A DNA stretch of 64,000 nucleotides from Prunus persica (taxonomy: Eukaryota > Streptophyta > Magnoliopsida > Rosales > Rosaceae), in contig NC_034013.1 of assembly GCF_000346465.2 (NCBI RefSeq), forward strand, positions 17,853,624 to 17,917,623. The letters run 5' to 3'. The first letter of the stretch is position 1; each line of letters opens with the position of its first letter. A program made the position numbers and the translations under genes. Below are positions 24,889 through 34,900 of this stretch, piece by piece. Below the pieces are notes generated by a model, which had not been told where the DNA came from, made no database searches, and worked only from the letters and a program-made list of their open reading frames with translations.

Positions 24889-25768
24889 TAGAGTTGTCAA
24901 ACGGATCGGACCGGCCCAGTACAGTACGAGCACGGCCTACTTAAGTAAGGCCGGCTTGACAAGGTCCGTATTTTTTAGCCGTACCGGGATAAGATAATTA
25001 GGCCCAATGGGCCGAGCCGGCCCATTTATTAAATTATATTTGTAATACATAATATTATTATATTTATATCTTAAAATTCAAGTATATTTATTTTCTCTAA
25101 TAATATGTATTAAATTTTATGTTTTCTTTATATATAAAATATTAAAATTTATGTTTTCTTTATATATAAAATAATAATTTTATTTTTTAAGTTTTAATTT
25201 TTAAAATCTAAACAATAATGTAGTCATTTTCCATTTAAATGTACTTTTTTTTTCCAGTAAATATCATGAGGTGTCTCCACATCCGAATGGTGGGATTAAT
25301 CCCCTCTCGGGGTTAGGCTTGCCCCTAACCGCAAAGTGCTTCCAACGGGTTTCGAACCCCTGCCATTAAGCCATCATGTAACTCGCCAGCTGGAGGTGGC
25401 AGTTTGCCAACTGCACCACACCTTGTAGTTTATTTAAATATACTTTAAATAAAGTTATTGCCTACTTTTTTCAACAAATAATAAATCTTGTTAGTATATA
25501 CATAATTATTAACAATATTTAAATGAAGTTGTAAAAAAAATTACAAAAAAATAAAATGCAATACATAAGTTAAATTTGACATAGGCCCATCTTGGCCTGT
25601 TTAGTGGCCCACACGAGCACAATCTGAGTCTATATGAGCTTGGCCCGTGAACTTGGAGCGAGATTGATGATTTTCATAAATAAACGGACCCGACACAGCT
25701 TATTTTATTAAATGAACTGACTCTAAATGAGCCGAGCCAGCCCAACACGGCATGTTTGACACCTGCCC
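24889..25768. mobile_element. Non-autonomous TIR element (hAT-like), with nested SINE
   Basis: The left end GTTGTCAAACGG with GGACCGGCCC and the right end CATGTTTGACACC form short inverted termini, each followed inward by GGCC-rich sequence (CCGGCCCAG ... GAGCCAGCCCAACACGG). The inside is AT-rich and non-coding, with a ~32-bp tandem duplication at about 25111-25174. A clean 8-bp target duplication was not found, so the superfamily is tentative. Confidence 0.5.
25245..25431 (-). mobile_element. tRNA-derived SINE inserted in the TIR element
   Basis: On the minus strand: A box TGGTGCAGTTGG (25418-25407), B box GGTTCGAAACC (25358-25348), body with GAGAGGGGATTAATCCC, and a 3' A-run. Flanked by target duplications ATTTAAATGTAC (25233-25244) and ATTTAAATATAC (25432-25443), 11 of 12 identical. 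Both polymerase III boxes match consensus. Confidence 0.85.
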
Positions 25769-26953
25769 ACCTGTGAATTGAGAACTTATACTTCATGATC
25801 CATCTAGAAATTAAAATACTTTTTTTTTTTTTCCATGGGTGGTTTTGAATAGATTGAATGATAACATGGAAGCTGGCGAATGGGCAAATATATACAAGTC
25901 CTATTTAAGGATTCAAAACGACATTGGAGGAAATTAGGTGAGCCCTCAGTGATGTTTGTTTTGAGGCTGACCTAACACTCTTAACAGCTTTGAAAAATAT
26001 TCCTTCACGTCAAGTCTTTGATTGAGAAGCTAAATTGATCTCTACCTATTTTCAAGAAAAAACACCTATTTGCTTACCATCATTTTTCACCATCAATTGC
26101 AAATTTCTTCATCATCCTCTCCCATTACGATCTTTTTACTTAAAGATTACACCTCAGCTATAGGCTACATTTGTCCCCATTAAAAAATGATTGTAATTTT
26201 TAAAGGAAAAAAAAAAACATGTGTTTACGTATCACTACCTTTATCGAAAATCAACACCATTTGTTGATTAACTAAATCCAAGTTGAATGTTGTAGGCTAA
26301 TAGTAATCATGTTTATTTCGTTTACAGCATTAAAATAAAGAAAATCAAAATAATCAAAAGTTGCTTTCCACATAAGTAAATTACCCATACATGAAAGAAA
26401 AAGAAACAAATGATGAGAAGGAAATATTGTTATTTTAATGGTGACATGCCCAAAACACCCAATTTAAAATCATTCTACGTAATATGAACAACATGGTAAT
26501 CATTTATAATTAGTTGAAAATAACTAGTGTGATGGGACAAGTGAATATTGGACACGAGGAATTCATCATCTTCATGCTTAGGTCTTACTCGAAAAAAGTA
26601 AAAAAATAAAAGATAGCAAATCACTAATGCTGAAAAAGAATGCAATGTGTCTAAGAATGTTTGTAAAAGTTATACAAATCTAATGCTTAAATTTCAATCA
26701 AAATGAATAAATTAGACAATTAGTATGTGTTGGAGTAAATTACCACGAGACTTAAATCTCACGCCAAAAACAAAAAACAAAAAATTAACAATAATCATGC
26801 ATACTTCCAGCATGTGCACGTGTCAACATCTTGTGTCGTTTGCGTTTTACAAGCCGATACGAAAAGATGAAAGAACGATGGGCCTACGTATGCATGTGTA
26901 TCAAAACAAATTGATGGCCCATGGCGTGGAAGTAAAGAGCCGGTGAGGTCGAC

Positions 26954-27062
26954 CCACGTGGCACAATTTGCAACTTCACGCTGACGACTGCCGGCTGCCC
27001 TATCAACAAACTTAACCGCCCCAACCCACCACGTCAAAGCCCACGTTGATGTTCCACGTCAA
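26954..27062. promoter_or_regulatory. Cluster of ACGT-core sites
   Basis: CCACGTGG (26954-26961), CCACGTCAA (27028), CCACGTTGA (27041), CCACGTCAACG (27054): four CACG cores in ~110 bp, the type bound by bZIP and bHLH factors. It lies ~1.1 kb upstream of the small gene at 28128. Confidence 0.4.
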
Positions 27063-27864
27063 CGTAAGATTAAGTGGAATGACGAAAGTAGCCATGTCCG
27101 AACACGAATATTTGACTTTTACCCTGAAATAAACGGAGATGGCTGGTGTGAATAGTCGAACTGTTGTAGCATGGGTTTTGAACGTTGACTTGACTGAACC
27201 GACGATTTCGAGCCAAACTCCAAGGGGACCAAACTTTTTAGTAAAACTGTGGAATAAATATATTTAAATAATTGTTTTAAAAAAAACAGGGGCAATTTAG
27301 AGTAATTTGACAATCTAAGGACCAGTCAAATAATAGAATCTTTGGCCCTAAGAAAAAAAAAAAAGATGGTTTGGTATTCATTTGGTAAACCTCTTGGCAT
27401 GGCAACAGAGAATTTATAATACAAAATTTTGACATCAAGATATCCATTCAAATTTGATGTTCACACGCGAAACCTTTCAAATCAATTTTAAAAGGAAATT
27501 CTGTGATACGCGAAACCTAAGTCGTCATTGATTGGTAGATCATAAGTGGATATGCCTTCCCATTTGGAGATCCATCTAATTTTGTAAATACTAATTGTCC
27601 CGTCAATTTATGAGGATTTAATACCAAGATTAGAAAATAATTGAAATTAAGATTAGATTCAAGATAAATATCTAGAGAGAAGAGAGGGAAATCATCTAGA
27701 AGGAAGTTCATAATGTAGTTGTGAATATCCATTTTGTGACCGTCCGATCAATCTAGCGCAGGGAAGCACACATGTGAATGACTTGAGAGTTACATTTGAT
27801 CTTGGACTAGAAGTGGTTGTACAACGTGTGGATGATGTGATGGAATACAGAGGATTACAACTTT

Positions 27865-27871
27865 ACGTGTC
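27865..27871 (+). promoter_or_regulatory. ABRE-like ACGTGTC
   Basis: ACGTGTC about 130 bp upstream of the TATA box of the small gene at 28128; matches the abscisic-acid response element core. Confidence 0.4.
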
Positions 27872-27996
27872 AACGAGGTCCAAAAGAGTCGACTCAAACT
27901 AATCCGAAGATTTGATATTTTTCCACCAAACTTCTCTTCCTTGCCGTCCCACGTTTCATACTTGATCTTCTTCTTAATCGACCCGACCTTCTGCTC

Positions 27997-28004
27997 TATA
28001 TATA
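27997..28004 (+). promoter_or_regulatory. TATA box of the small gene at 28128
   Basis: CTCTATATATACCC, a textbook plant TATA box, 124 bp before the ATG. Confidence 0.7.
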
Positions 28005-28127
28005 CCCACATGCTTCTCAACTGTCCTTTAAGATTTACATACAGATATTACATAAACATATACTAGCTAGGAAAAAATAGGATAAGTATAGTTGGAAGCA
28101 GAGCCTCTGTGAATCCACAACAAGGAG

Positions 28128-28337
28128 ATGGAGAACAGGAACAGCAACAACAACAACAGACAGAGGGAAGGCTTTGAGGAAATGGGTTTTCCTGTTCACA
28201 GTCAAGTGAGAAAGATCAAGCAAGAATCCGAGAAAATAATTGATTGGCTGCCGGGAAAGCCAGAGATGAGACCTGTCCTTGGAGAGATCACCATGACCAG
28301 GCAGATCTCTCGATCCCCTTTGGGAATTTCTTGCTGA
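28128..28337 (+). CDS. Small unrecognised protein, 69 aa
   Basis: Single frame ATG 28128 to TGA 28335, preceded by a good TATA box and an AC-rich leader, followed by a T-rich 3' region. The protein is hydrophilic: an Asn-rich start (NRNSNNNNRQ), a central basic-acidic stretch VRKIKQESEKIIDWLPGKPE and a C-terminal MRPVLGEI ... RQISRSPLGIS. RSPLG could be a proline-directed phosphorylation site. No signal peptide or membrane helix. The MRPVL-x-EI and RQISRSPLG blocks feel like a conserved plant motif, but I cannot name the family. Upstream ACGT elements suggest stress or hormone control (inference). Confidence 0.65.
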   Translation: MENRNSNNNNRQREGFEEMGFPVHSQVRKIKQESEKIIDWLPGKPEMRPVLGEITMTRQISRSPLGISC

Positions 28338-30063
28338 CCCATCTCTGTTGGTGACTCTTAGGAGGAGTCCTCGTTTCTTGGAGCTTAGCGAAGATGGGGG
28401 TTTTGGTGGATGGTCTATGCATCTCTCTAGAATTGAAAAACAGAGGGTTTTGTTCTGTTTTTTTTTTTGTGGCTCTTGCTCCCTTGTTTTCTTTTTTCTT
28501 TATCCAGTACTTTTTGGCCATGTTCCCCTTGTAAATAATACATATTTTAGTTTAATGATATGGCAGTCTTGCTCCTTTTTGAATTTGGCTGTCTGGTCTT
28601 GAGGATCGTAGGTTGCAGATTTGATTGTTTTCATAGAATATAAATCAGTCAAGATTGATCAAGTAGGAAGCCCACCAATCTTGTTGTGTTTCACTTTTTT
28701 CTCTTATTTAGAAAATATGTACATGTTGAGGCATATACACTTTAGCAAACAATACAAAGTTGTTCGCTCTTTGGTGATCTAAAGATATAATAGAAATCAT
28801 GTGTGCTGTTGGGTTAGTATCTCAGAAAGTACTGATCTTTGGACGTTCTTGGTTCTTGTTGTACATTTTTTTTCTTCTATGAAGAGGTACGATTGGTGTT
28901 TTCTTTTCATGATCAACCAAAAGGTTGGCGCCATATCTGTGTTTGGTAGCAAGAAAGTTCAAGTTTGATTGAGTATTCTGGAAAGACTATACTTCGGGCA
29001 ATCTTGATTGTTTGTATGCGCTAGGTTTTAAATGAAAGGTCAAAGTTGCTGATGGGTCTCTCCCAACTAATATTAAAATATATACTTTAAAATGTTATGT
29101 ACAAAACAAACCTACACTAATATCTTATGCTGATCACCATCATTGACCTGTTCTTTTTCTATTTTTGAACACAAATTACTAGTGATTCTATATTTTAGTT
29201 ACACCTAACAATTCAACAAAATAGCCTGAGGGTGTGGAGATTTCATGACACGTTTTTTGTGTATATTAGCCCGAGGCGTGGATGGATATTGTTAACAACT
29301 TAAAAAGACTGCAAATTTGCCGCAAACGCAAGCTTTTCCTCAAGATATTATTAAGACAGCAGTTGCAGATGGTAGGACCGCATACCAGTCTGTGCAATCT
29401 CATTGTGTTTATTATTATTTTTGGGAACAAACACAATTGCTTTTGGCACCAAATAAATAATATGCAGTGGTAGCAGCGCTGCACACACATCAATGCACTT
29501 CCTTCCCTTCTCCCCTCCCCAAAAATGGCTACAAGCCTGCAAAGACTTTCATAAGCTAAAGTAAAGCTTCCGTGTCCCCTGCAATTTCGGCTATTCACGT
29601 GTACAAAATGCCATCATCATCATCATCTCTATCTATGCATGTAATTTTTTGAAAACAACAGTTTTCCATTTTTGTGTTTGAAAAACAACAAAGTTTGAAC
29701 TGCAATTTCATGAAGAATATCATTTTTGGCTCTTCCAGTCTCTGTAAATTTAGGTTAAGGGTGACCCTTTTGTAAATAAAGTTGTCTTTTGTAGTTTTTG
29801 TACTATCACCAGACATTATCACCAATTATTCTCAAAGAAAAAAACAGTAAAACCATCACAAAGGGAAGAACATTGATCTAATTCCAATCACTTTAATGTC
29901 AAATATTATTGTTGTGATCCAGTATTGGCACAATTCAGACAAGCCTTCTCCAATCACAAGGTTAAACACACAACTTGTGGTTTTGGTTGCAGGTGGAAGA
30001 GGAACACAAAAACCAGATACAATTTATTCATTTCCACTCCCTCACCACCCCGAAAATGTAAGC
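28338..30063. other. Intergenic: 3' ends of two converging genes
   Basis: Contains the 3' UTR of the small gene and, toward 30063, the 3' UTR of glutamine synthetase on the minus strand. Open frames are short and unsupported. Nothing else seen. Confidence 0.55.
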
Positions 30064-32504
30064 CTATGGTTTCCAGAGAACTGTAGTTTCAGCAATCATG
30101 GAAGTGACAACATAAGGATCCATGTTAGAAGCAGGCCTCCGATCCTCGAAATAGCCTTTCCCATCTTTCTCCGTGTCCCTCCCAACTCTTATGGACGCTC
30201 CACGGTTTGCCACTCCCTGTCAAGTCTCAGTTCTCAACCCGTTAAGCAAAACAAATCAATGCAAATGCAAACAAGGTGTATAATAAGCTCAAGTATGTTA
30301 ATTTACCCATATGAACCTCTGGATGTCTGCTGTTTCATGTCGCCCAGTGAGACGGCGCTCGTTGCCATCCCCATAAGCAGCAATGTGTTCCTTGTGCCTC
30401 AACCCAAGCTTTTCAATTGCCTTTTTGATAACTTCATATCCTCCATCGCTTCTCATGGACTTGGTGCTGAAGCATCACATCCCATCAAAACACTTTCCAA
30501 AATGACGATGAATGAAAACAAAAGCAAGCATAATATTTCAAGTGCTACCTGTAGTTTGTGTGAGCACCAGCCCCATTCCAGTCGCCCTGGTCACACACAC
30601 ATACCCTCAAACTCAAATGAAGCTAAAACAATACAGATTTTAAGCCAACGAAATAATAGAAAATTTGGATATCTCTTCTGACCTCAATAGGTTTGGGATC
30701 AAAGGAAAGCACCACTCCAGCTATCTCTGTAATCCTCTGTATTGACAGTACATAATAACGTATCACATATGATTTAGCACATTCATTGTAGAATTATACC
30801 AGAGAGGGAAAAAACAGTTCATTTGGGTAGGTTTATAAATTATAGTACCTCCAAAATGTAACGAGCAGCCCATAACTGATCTCCAGCAGAGATGCCAACA
30901 GTAGGTCCAACTTGGAATTCCCACTATATGCAGTATATACAACAGAAGCAAAGCAATAAGCTAAATTTAAGAGAAGATTTTACACAAAAACGATATGCAT
31001 GTGTATATGTATATTAACCTGGCCAGGCATAACTTCACCATTGATGCCACTGATGTCGATGCCAGCATAAAGACATGCTTTGTAGTGAGAATCTACAACG
31101 TCACGCCCAAAGGCCTTATCAGCTCCAGCCCCACAATAGTATGGCCCCTGCTTTTATTTTATTTTCACAAAAGAAAACGAAAACAAAAAAACCAGTTACA
31201 TCTTCACATAAACAAGGAGATTCATACTTGATTGTAAAGTAAATATTACAAGATTCATATGATAATTTGTCACCTGTGGTCCAGGATATCCACCGAGAGG
31301 CCACCCAATTGGCCATTTTACATCTTTCTGCAACAAAGTATACTCCTGCTCTAATCCAAACCTGTATGTTTTACGTTCAATTAAACCACTCAAAGAGAGC
31401 AAATATAGAAATGAACCAACTGCAAACAGAATCAAGATTGAAGATGGATGGTAGAACTTATCACCAGGGTTCTTCAGCTACAACATCAGGATGGCTAAAA
31501 ATCTTTGCAGCATTAGCCCTCTTATTGGTTGGAATTGGCTCTCCATTCGGGGTGTATGTATCACATATGACCTTCAAGTAATTAATAATCAAAATTCTTT
31601 AACTTTAAGAAATAACTAAATGCAACTCTACTGCGACACAATATTGCTTCCCTTCCTAAATGGGTCCCTGAAACTTGTTAATTATTCAAAGCAGCGGGGA
31701 CTTACAAGAATATTGTTGCCCCTCCTAAATGGGTCCCTGAAAATGGCTTGTGGACTATATTTAAAGCACCAACGAAAGCAGTTTTCATTAGTAAGACTTG
31801 AAAAACAGAGTGAGGGAGGGATGAAAACAGAGAAAAACAGAGAAAAACAGGGAGAAACAGAGAAATAGCATACTATAGGATGACTTCACTGTCTTTCCCA
31901 GGAGCTTGGCCAGTGCTAGAACCGTCATAGTTCCACTTGGGAAGCTTTGAGGGATCGCTAAGTGGTGCAGGAAGAGTCTGCCTCGTACAAAATCAAATTA
32001 GTGCAACTTTAACAAATTAATACATATCATCTGTTTGTGTGTGTATCGATTTATCAGGAAATGAATAAGTAGAGAGAAGTTACCCTGGCTTTGCTTCTGA
32101 TGTCTATACCAGACCCACCGATCCTGTTTTATGATTATAAAAAGATTAACCATACCAAAATCAGTATACTCATTTAATTATCACCCCATTGGAAAATATA
32201 ACCATACACATACACATGACACAAGTAACACAACCAGGATTGAAAAAATTGCTAGTTGAGAAAGAAAGACATGCTAAAACAGAGTTTTTAGTAACTTATC
32301 ACCATAGACAAGAAAAAGAAAAAGAAATCTAGAAACAGAAAAACATAGACAAGAAGAGTAGAGAGGGAGAGAAGGAAAAGTGAGAAACAGAGAGAGTGAT
32401 TGGAATAAAAGTAAGCTTAGTGCTAACCATATGTACTCTGCAATAATCTTTTCAGTGTAATCGGAGAGGTTGAGGTTGAGAAGATCAGTGAGGAGCAGAG
32501 ACAT
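30064..32504 (-). CDS. GLN1: Cytosolic glutamine synthetase (GS1)
   Basis: Twelve exons: 32504-32428, 32123-32084, 31977-31874, 31754-31706, 31571-31465, 31361-31274, 31147-31019, 30923-30849, 30736-30683, 30586-30549, 30466-30307, 30216-30064; 1074 nt, 357 aa, all in frame, the usual GS1 length. Catalyses ATP-dependent condensation of ammonia with glutamate. Visible motifs: [74 protein letters not shown] and [19 protein letters not shown]. No transit peptide or plastid C-terminal extension (ends TVLWKP), hence cytosolic. Intron 4 carries a decayed second copy of the small 49-bp exon 4 (31621-31690). Divergently arranged with NFXL1. Confidence 0.97.
31621..31690 (-). pseudogene. Fossil duplicate of glutamine synthetase exon 4
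   Basis: A ~70-bp stretch repeats the segment holding exon 4 (31706-31754) with a 69-bp offset; TCCTAAATGGGTCCCTGAAA occurs at 31654 and 31723. The coding strand still reads [11 protein letters not shown], but the 3' splice site and the GTAAGT donor of the true exon are lost. An intronic exon remnant, not expected to be used. Confidence 0.8.
31812..31865. repeat. Short tandem repeat (GAGAAAAACA-like)
   Basis: Four imperfect units in glutamine synthetase intron 3. Confidence 0.8.
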
Positions 32505-32646
32505 TTTCACAAACAAAAGCCAAAGGAAAGAAAGAATGCAAGATAGGATGAGGAAGAGAGAGAGTTTGAGATTTTGGCTTTTGGCTCTTTGCTTTGCTTA
32601 GGGGTTGATAAAATATAATGATAACGTATTTTTGTGAAGAATGTAG

Positions 32647-32656
32647 CATAAATAGG
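32647..32656 (-). promoter_or_regulatory. TATA box of glutamine synthetase
   Basis: CTATTTATGC on the minus strand, ~145 bp before the start codon. Confidence 0.5.
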
Positions 32657-34210
32657 AGTGAGAGAGTCACACTCTTCAGAAATACGAGTTGAGTTGAGTT
32701 GAGTTGAGTTGGGTTGGGTTTGAGTTGTATTATTTCATAGTGCACTCTTGATGTTGAGAATTCATTACTACGTCCGTGACACGGAAAAAAAATAAGCAAC
32801 AGCTTATATTTAAATAATTTTTTTTCTTTATTTTCCAAGCCTAACATATATGAAAATCTTTTTACAAAGATCTTTGTTTTATTATACCAAAATATCACCA
32901 CACACAAAAATTAAAAAAACAAAAACAAAAAATAGTTTCTTTAGTGTGAAATAAATATCATAGATATCAACCGAAAAAGAAATTCTATTTAAAAATGGAA
33001 AATTAGCATCACTAAACTAATAATTAATTATGAACGGCAGGTGCTGAGAGCTGAATGAATACTGTTTATTTACCTGGACACCTATAAACACAATGCATTG
33101 CATGCTAATGAAAATTTAGCAGACCCGTTTCGTTTCATCTAATAAATAAATAATTAAATTATGTCCTAAATATTATTAATTAAAAAGAAGAAGAAGGAAG
33201 AAATAATAAATATGGAAGTGCAATTTGCATCACACCACATGTCTACTCGAAATTCTGGATTTCAGGGTGAGCAAGTAAAGTTTATCCAAGCTAGGTAAAC
33301 TAGGTCATCATATTTGAGATTGAGATTCAGACACGAGCTAAAGAAAGTTGCAAATGAAGTTGTTGTTTTCCTTTGTTTTACATTTACTAGAAGAAACCAA
33401 ACCAACACCACCCTTCACGGGACGGGTTGCATTGCAGGCATCTATCAGATATCTATCTATCCTATTCCTGGAGAAGAGTGAAGGGTAGACAGAAAACTAA
33501 CTAACTAATAAGAGTCTAGGCTAAGGCATCTATCTACGTTTAAAAGTTCCAAACTGAAACCAATACATCATAAGTTGTTGTGGAATTTGATTTGATGACA
33601 TACTTCCCTAAGTCTTTTCCTAATAAGAGTAGGTTCTCATCTGTTCTTGCCCAATTCTCCTAGTGCCGGCGAGGCTACTGCATTTATTTAGTGAAATACA
33701 CTTTGTCAGTTTGCAAGCCAATTTGATTCTTTTCTTTTTATTCCTTCGTTTGGATGGAAGGCACTTTGATTTGATTCTTTCAAGTCCTACTAGCAAACGG
33801 ATCGCATTTGTTATTTTCATGTCATTCGACTTTTTTACCCTTTAGTTAACGGGTGAAAAATACCAAACACTAACACGACCTGTTGAATAACGGGTATGGA
33901 AGTGGCTGGATAACGGATATTCGCAGGTCATGTATAATATTGCAAGGTCTACTTTCAAATAATTGTTCAAGAAAGCCCATGAGCAGGTCCGGCCCAATGA
34001 AGAAAAGGCATGGGCCTGTGCGATGGATTGGATGGTGTGACTGGCGGCAGAGTGGTGTGGCGACCACGCAAATACTTGGAGAGGACTTTAAACAAATGGC
34101 AGTAAACGAAAGGTCAGAGAACACGCGATTGCGATTTCGGTGACGAACTACCCTCACCGCCTTCCCCTTTCGCTTTTTCGTAACCCCCAAGCCACAACTC
34201 TCTCCCCTTC

Positions 34211-34220
34211 TCTATATATA
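34211..34220 (+). promoter_or_regulatory. TATA box of NFXL1
   Basis: TCTATATATACCC, followed ~30 bp later by a CT-rich leader. Confidence 0.65.
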
Positions 34221-34474
34221 CCCTCCTCTCTCTTTTTTCTCTGGGTCTGGGTCTGGGTCTGGGTCGGTTTCCCTTCTGAGACAAACCCAACTGCAAAAAT
34301 ATCCATCTCATAAAAACACAAAACGGGGACCCACCATACAACAACAGAAAAAAGGAAAGAAAAAAAAAGAAAGAGAGAGAGCATTTTTAACACCTGAGGA
34401 AGGCTAGAGAGATACTCAGAGAAGTGCCGGAAAATCTTCTCTCTGTTTCTTATCAGTTGGGACTATCCGATCAG

Positions 34475-34785
34475 GTGATTTGCCTTTGCTTTTGTTTCCT
34501 CATATTGTTTTCATTTCAATTCGATTTTTAGTTGTTCCTGCTTTTAGGGTTTTGTTTCTTTGTTCGGATATGTTGGAAAGTTTCAAGCTTGATTAGGATT
34601 AGAAAGTAATACGAATTAAATTCGTTTTCGGACAAAATTTAAGAATTCACTTTGGTGCATCTCTATGGGTATGGCCGTAGGGCTTTAGTTTACTAAACTC
34701 CTGGATGTTTAGGGTTTTGTGTTTGTTGATTTTTTTTAAAAAACTAATTGATTTCTAATCTGATTCAATTGTTTTTTTGATGCAG
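34475..34785 (+). other. 5' UTR intron of NFXL1
   Basis: Donor GATCAG/GTGATT and acceptor TTTTTGATGCAG/TT; a 311-bp intron ending 115 bp before the first downstream ATG. Typical leader intron; not proven. Confidence 0.6.
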
Positions 34786-34900
34786 TTACTGCAAACTTTT
34801 GTGTTTGTGAATCCCTTTGGTCTTTGTTTGGGTTCGATCAGCCTATTTCGGCACCCTGTCGGAGAATAGGAGGCTCGAGGGTTCGGTGGTTTCGCAGAAT

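Larger units (their letters stand above)
21816..28127. other. Large intergenic region, 6.3 kb, with transposon remains
   Basis: No supported gene. It holds the Nudix promoter (TATA-like CTATATAATC, plus 22113-22122), the nested TIR/SINE block at 24.89-25.77 kb, AT-rich stretches, and an ACGT-rich cluster at 26954-27062. The open frame at 23650-24021 is not conserved in any way I recognise. Confidence 0.55.
32505..34900. other. Shared upstream region of glutamine synthetase and NFXL1
   Basis: Divergent promoters. Left part: TATA-like CTATTTATGC (minus, 32647-32656) and a (GAGTT)n repeat at 32686-32712. Right part: NFXL1 TATA (34211-34220), a GGGTCT hexanucleotide run at ~34240-34265 and a 5' UTR intron. 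The middle (33.0-34.0 kb) holds no gene that I can see. Confidence 0.6.

Noticed and set aside
29896..30681. 261-codon plus-strand frame
   Set aside because: It overlaps five GS1 regions antisense, including exon 12 and exon 11, and has no recognisable domain.
33840..34140. Palindromic-looking AACGGGT / CACCCGTTAAC words
   Set aside because: Probably a fragment of a dispersed repeat; ends and copies cannot be defined from this window.
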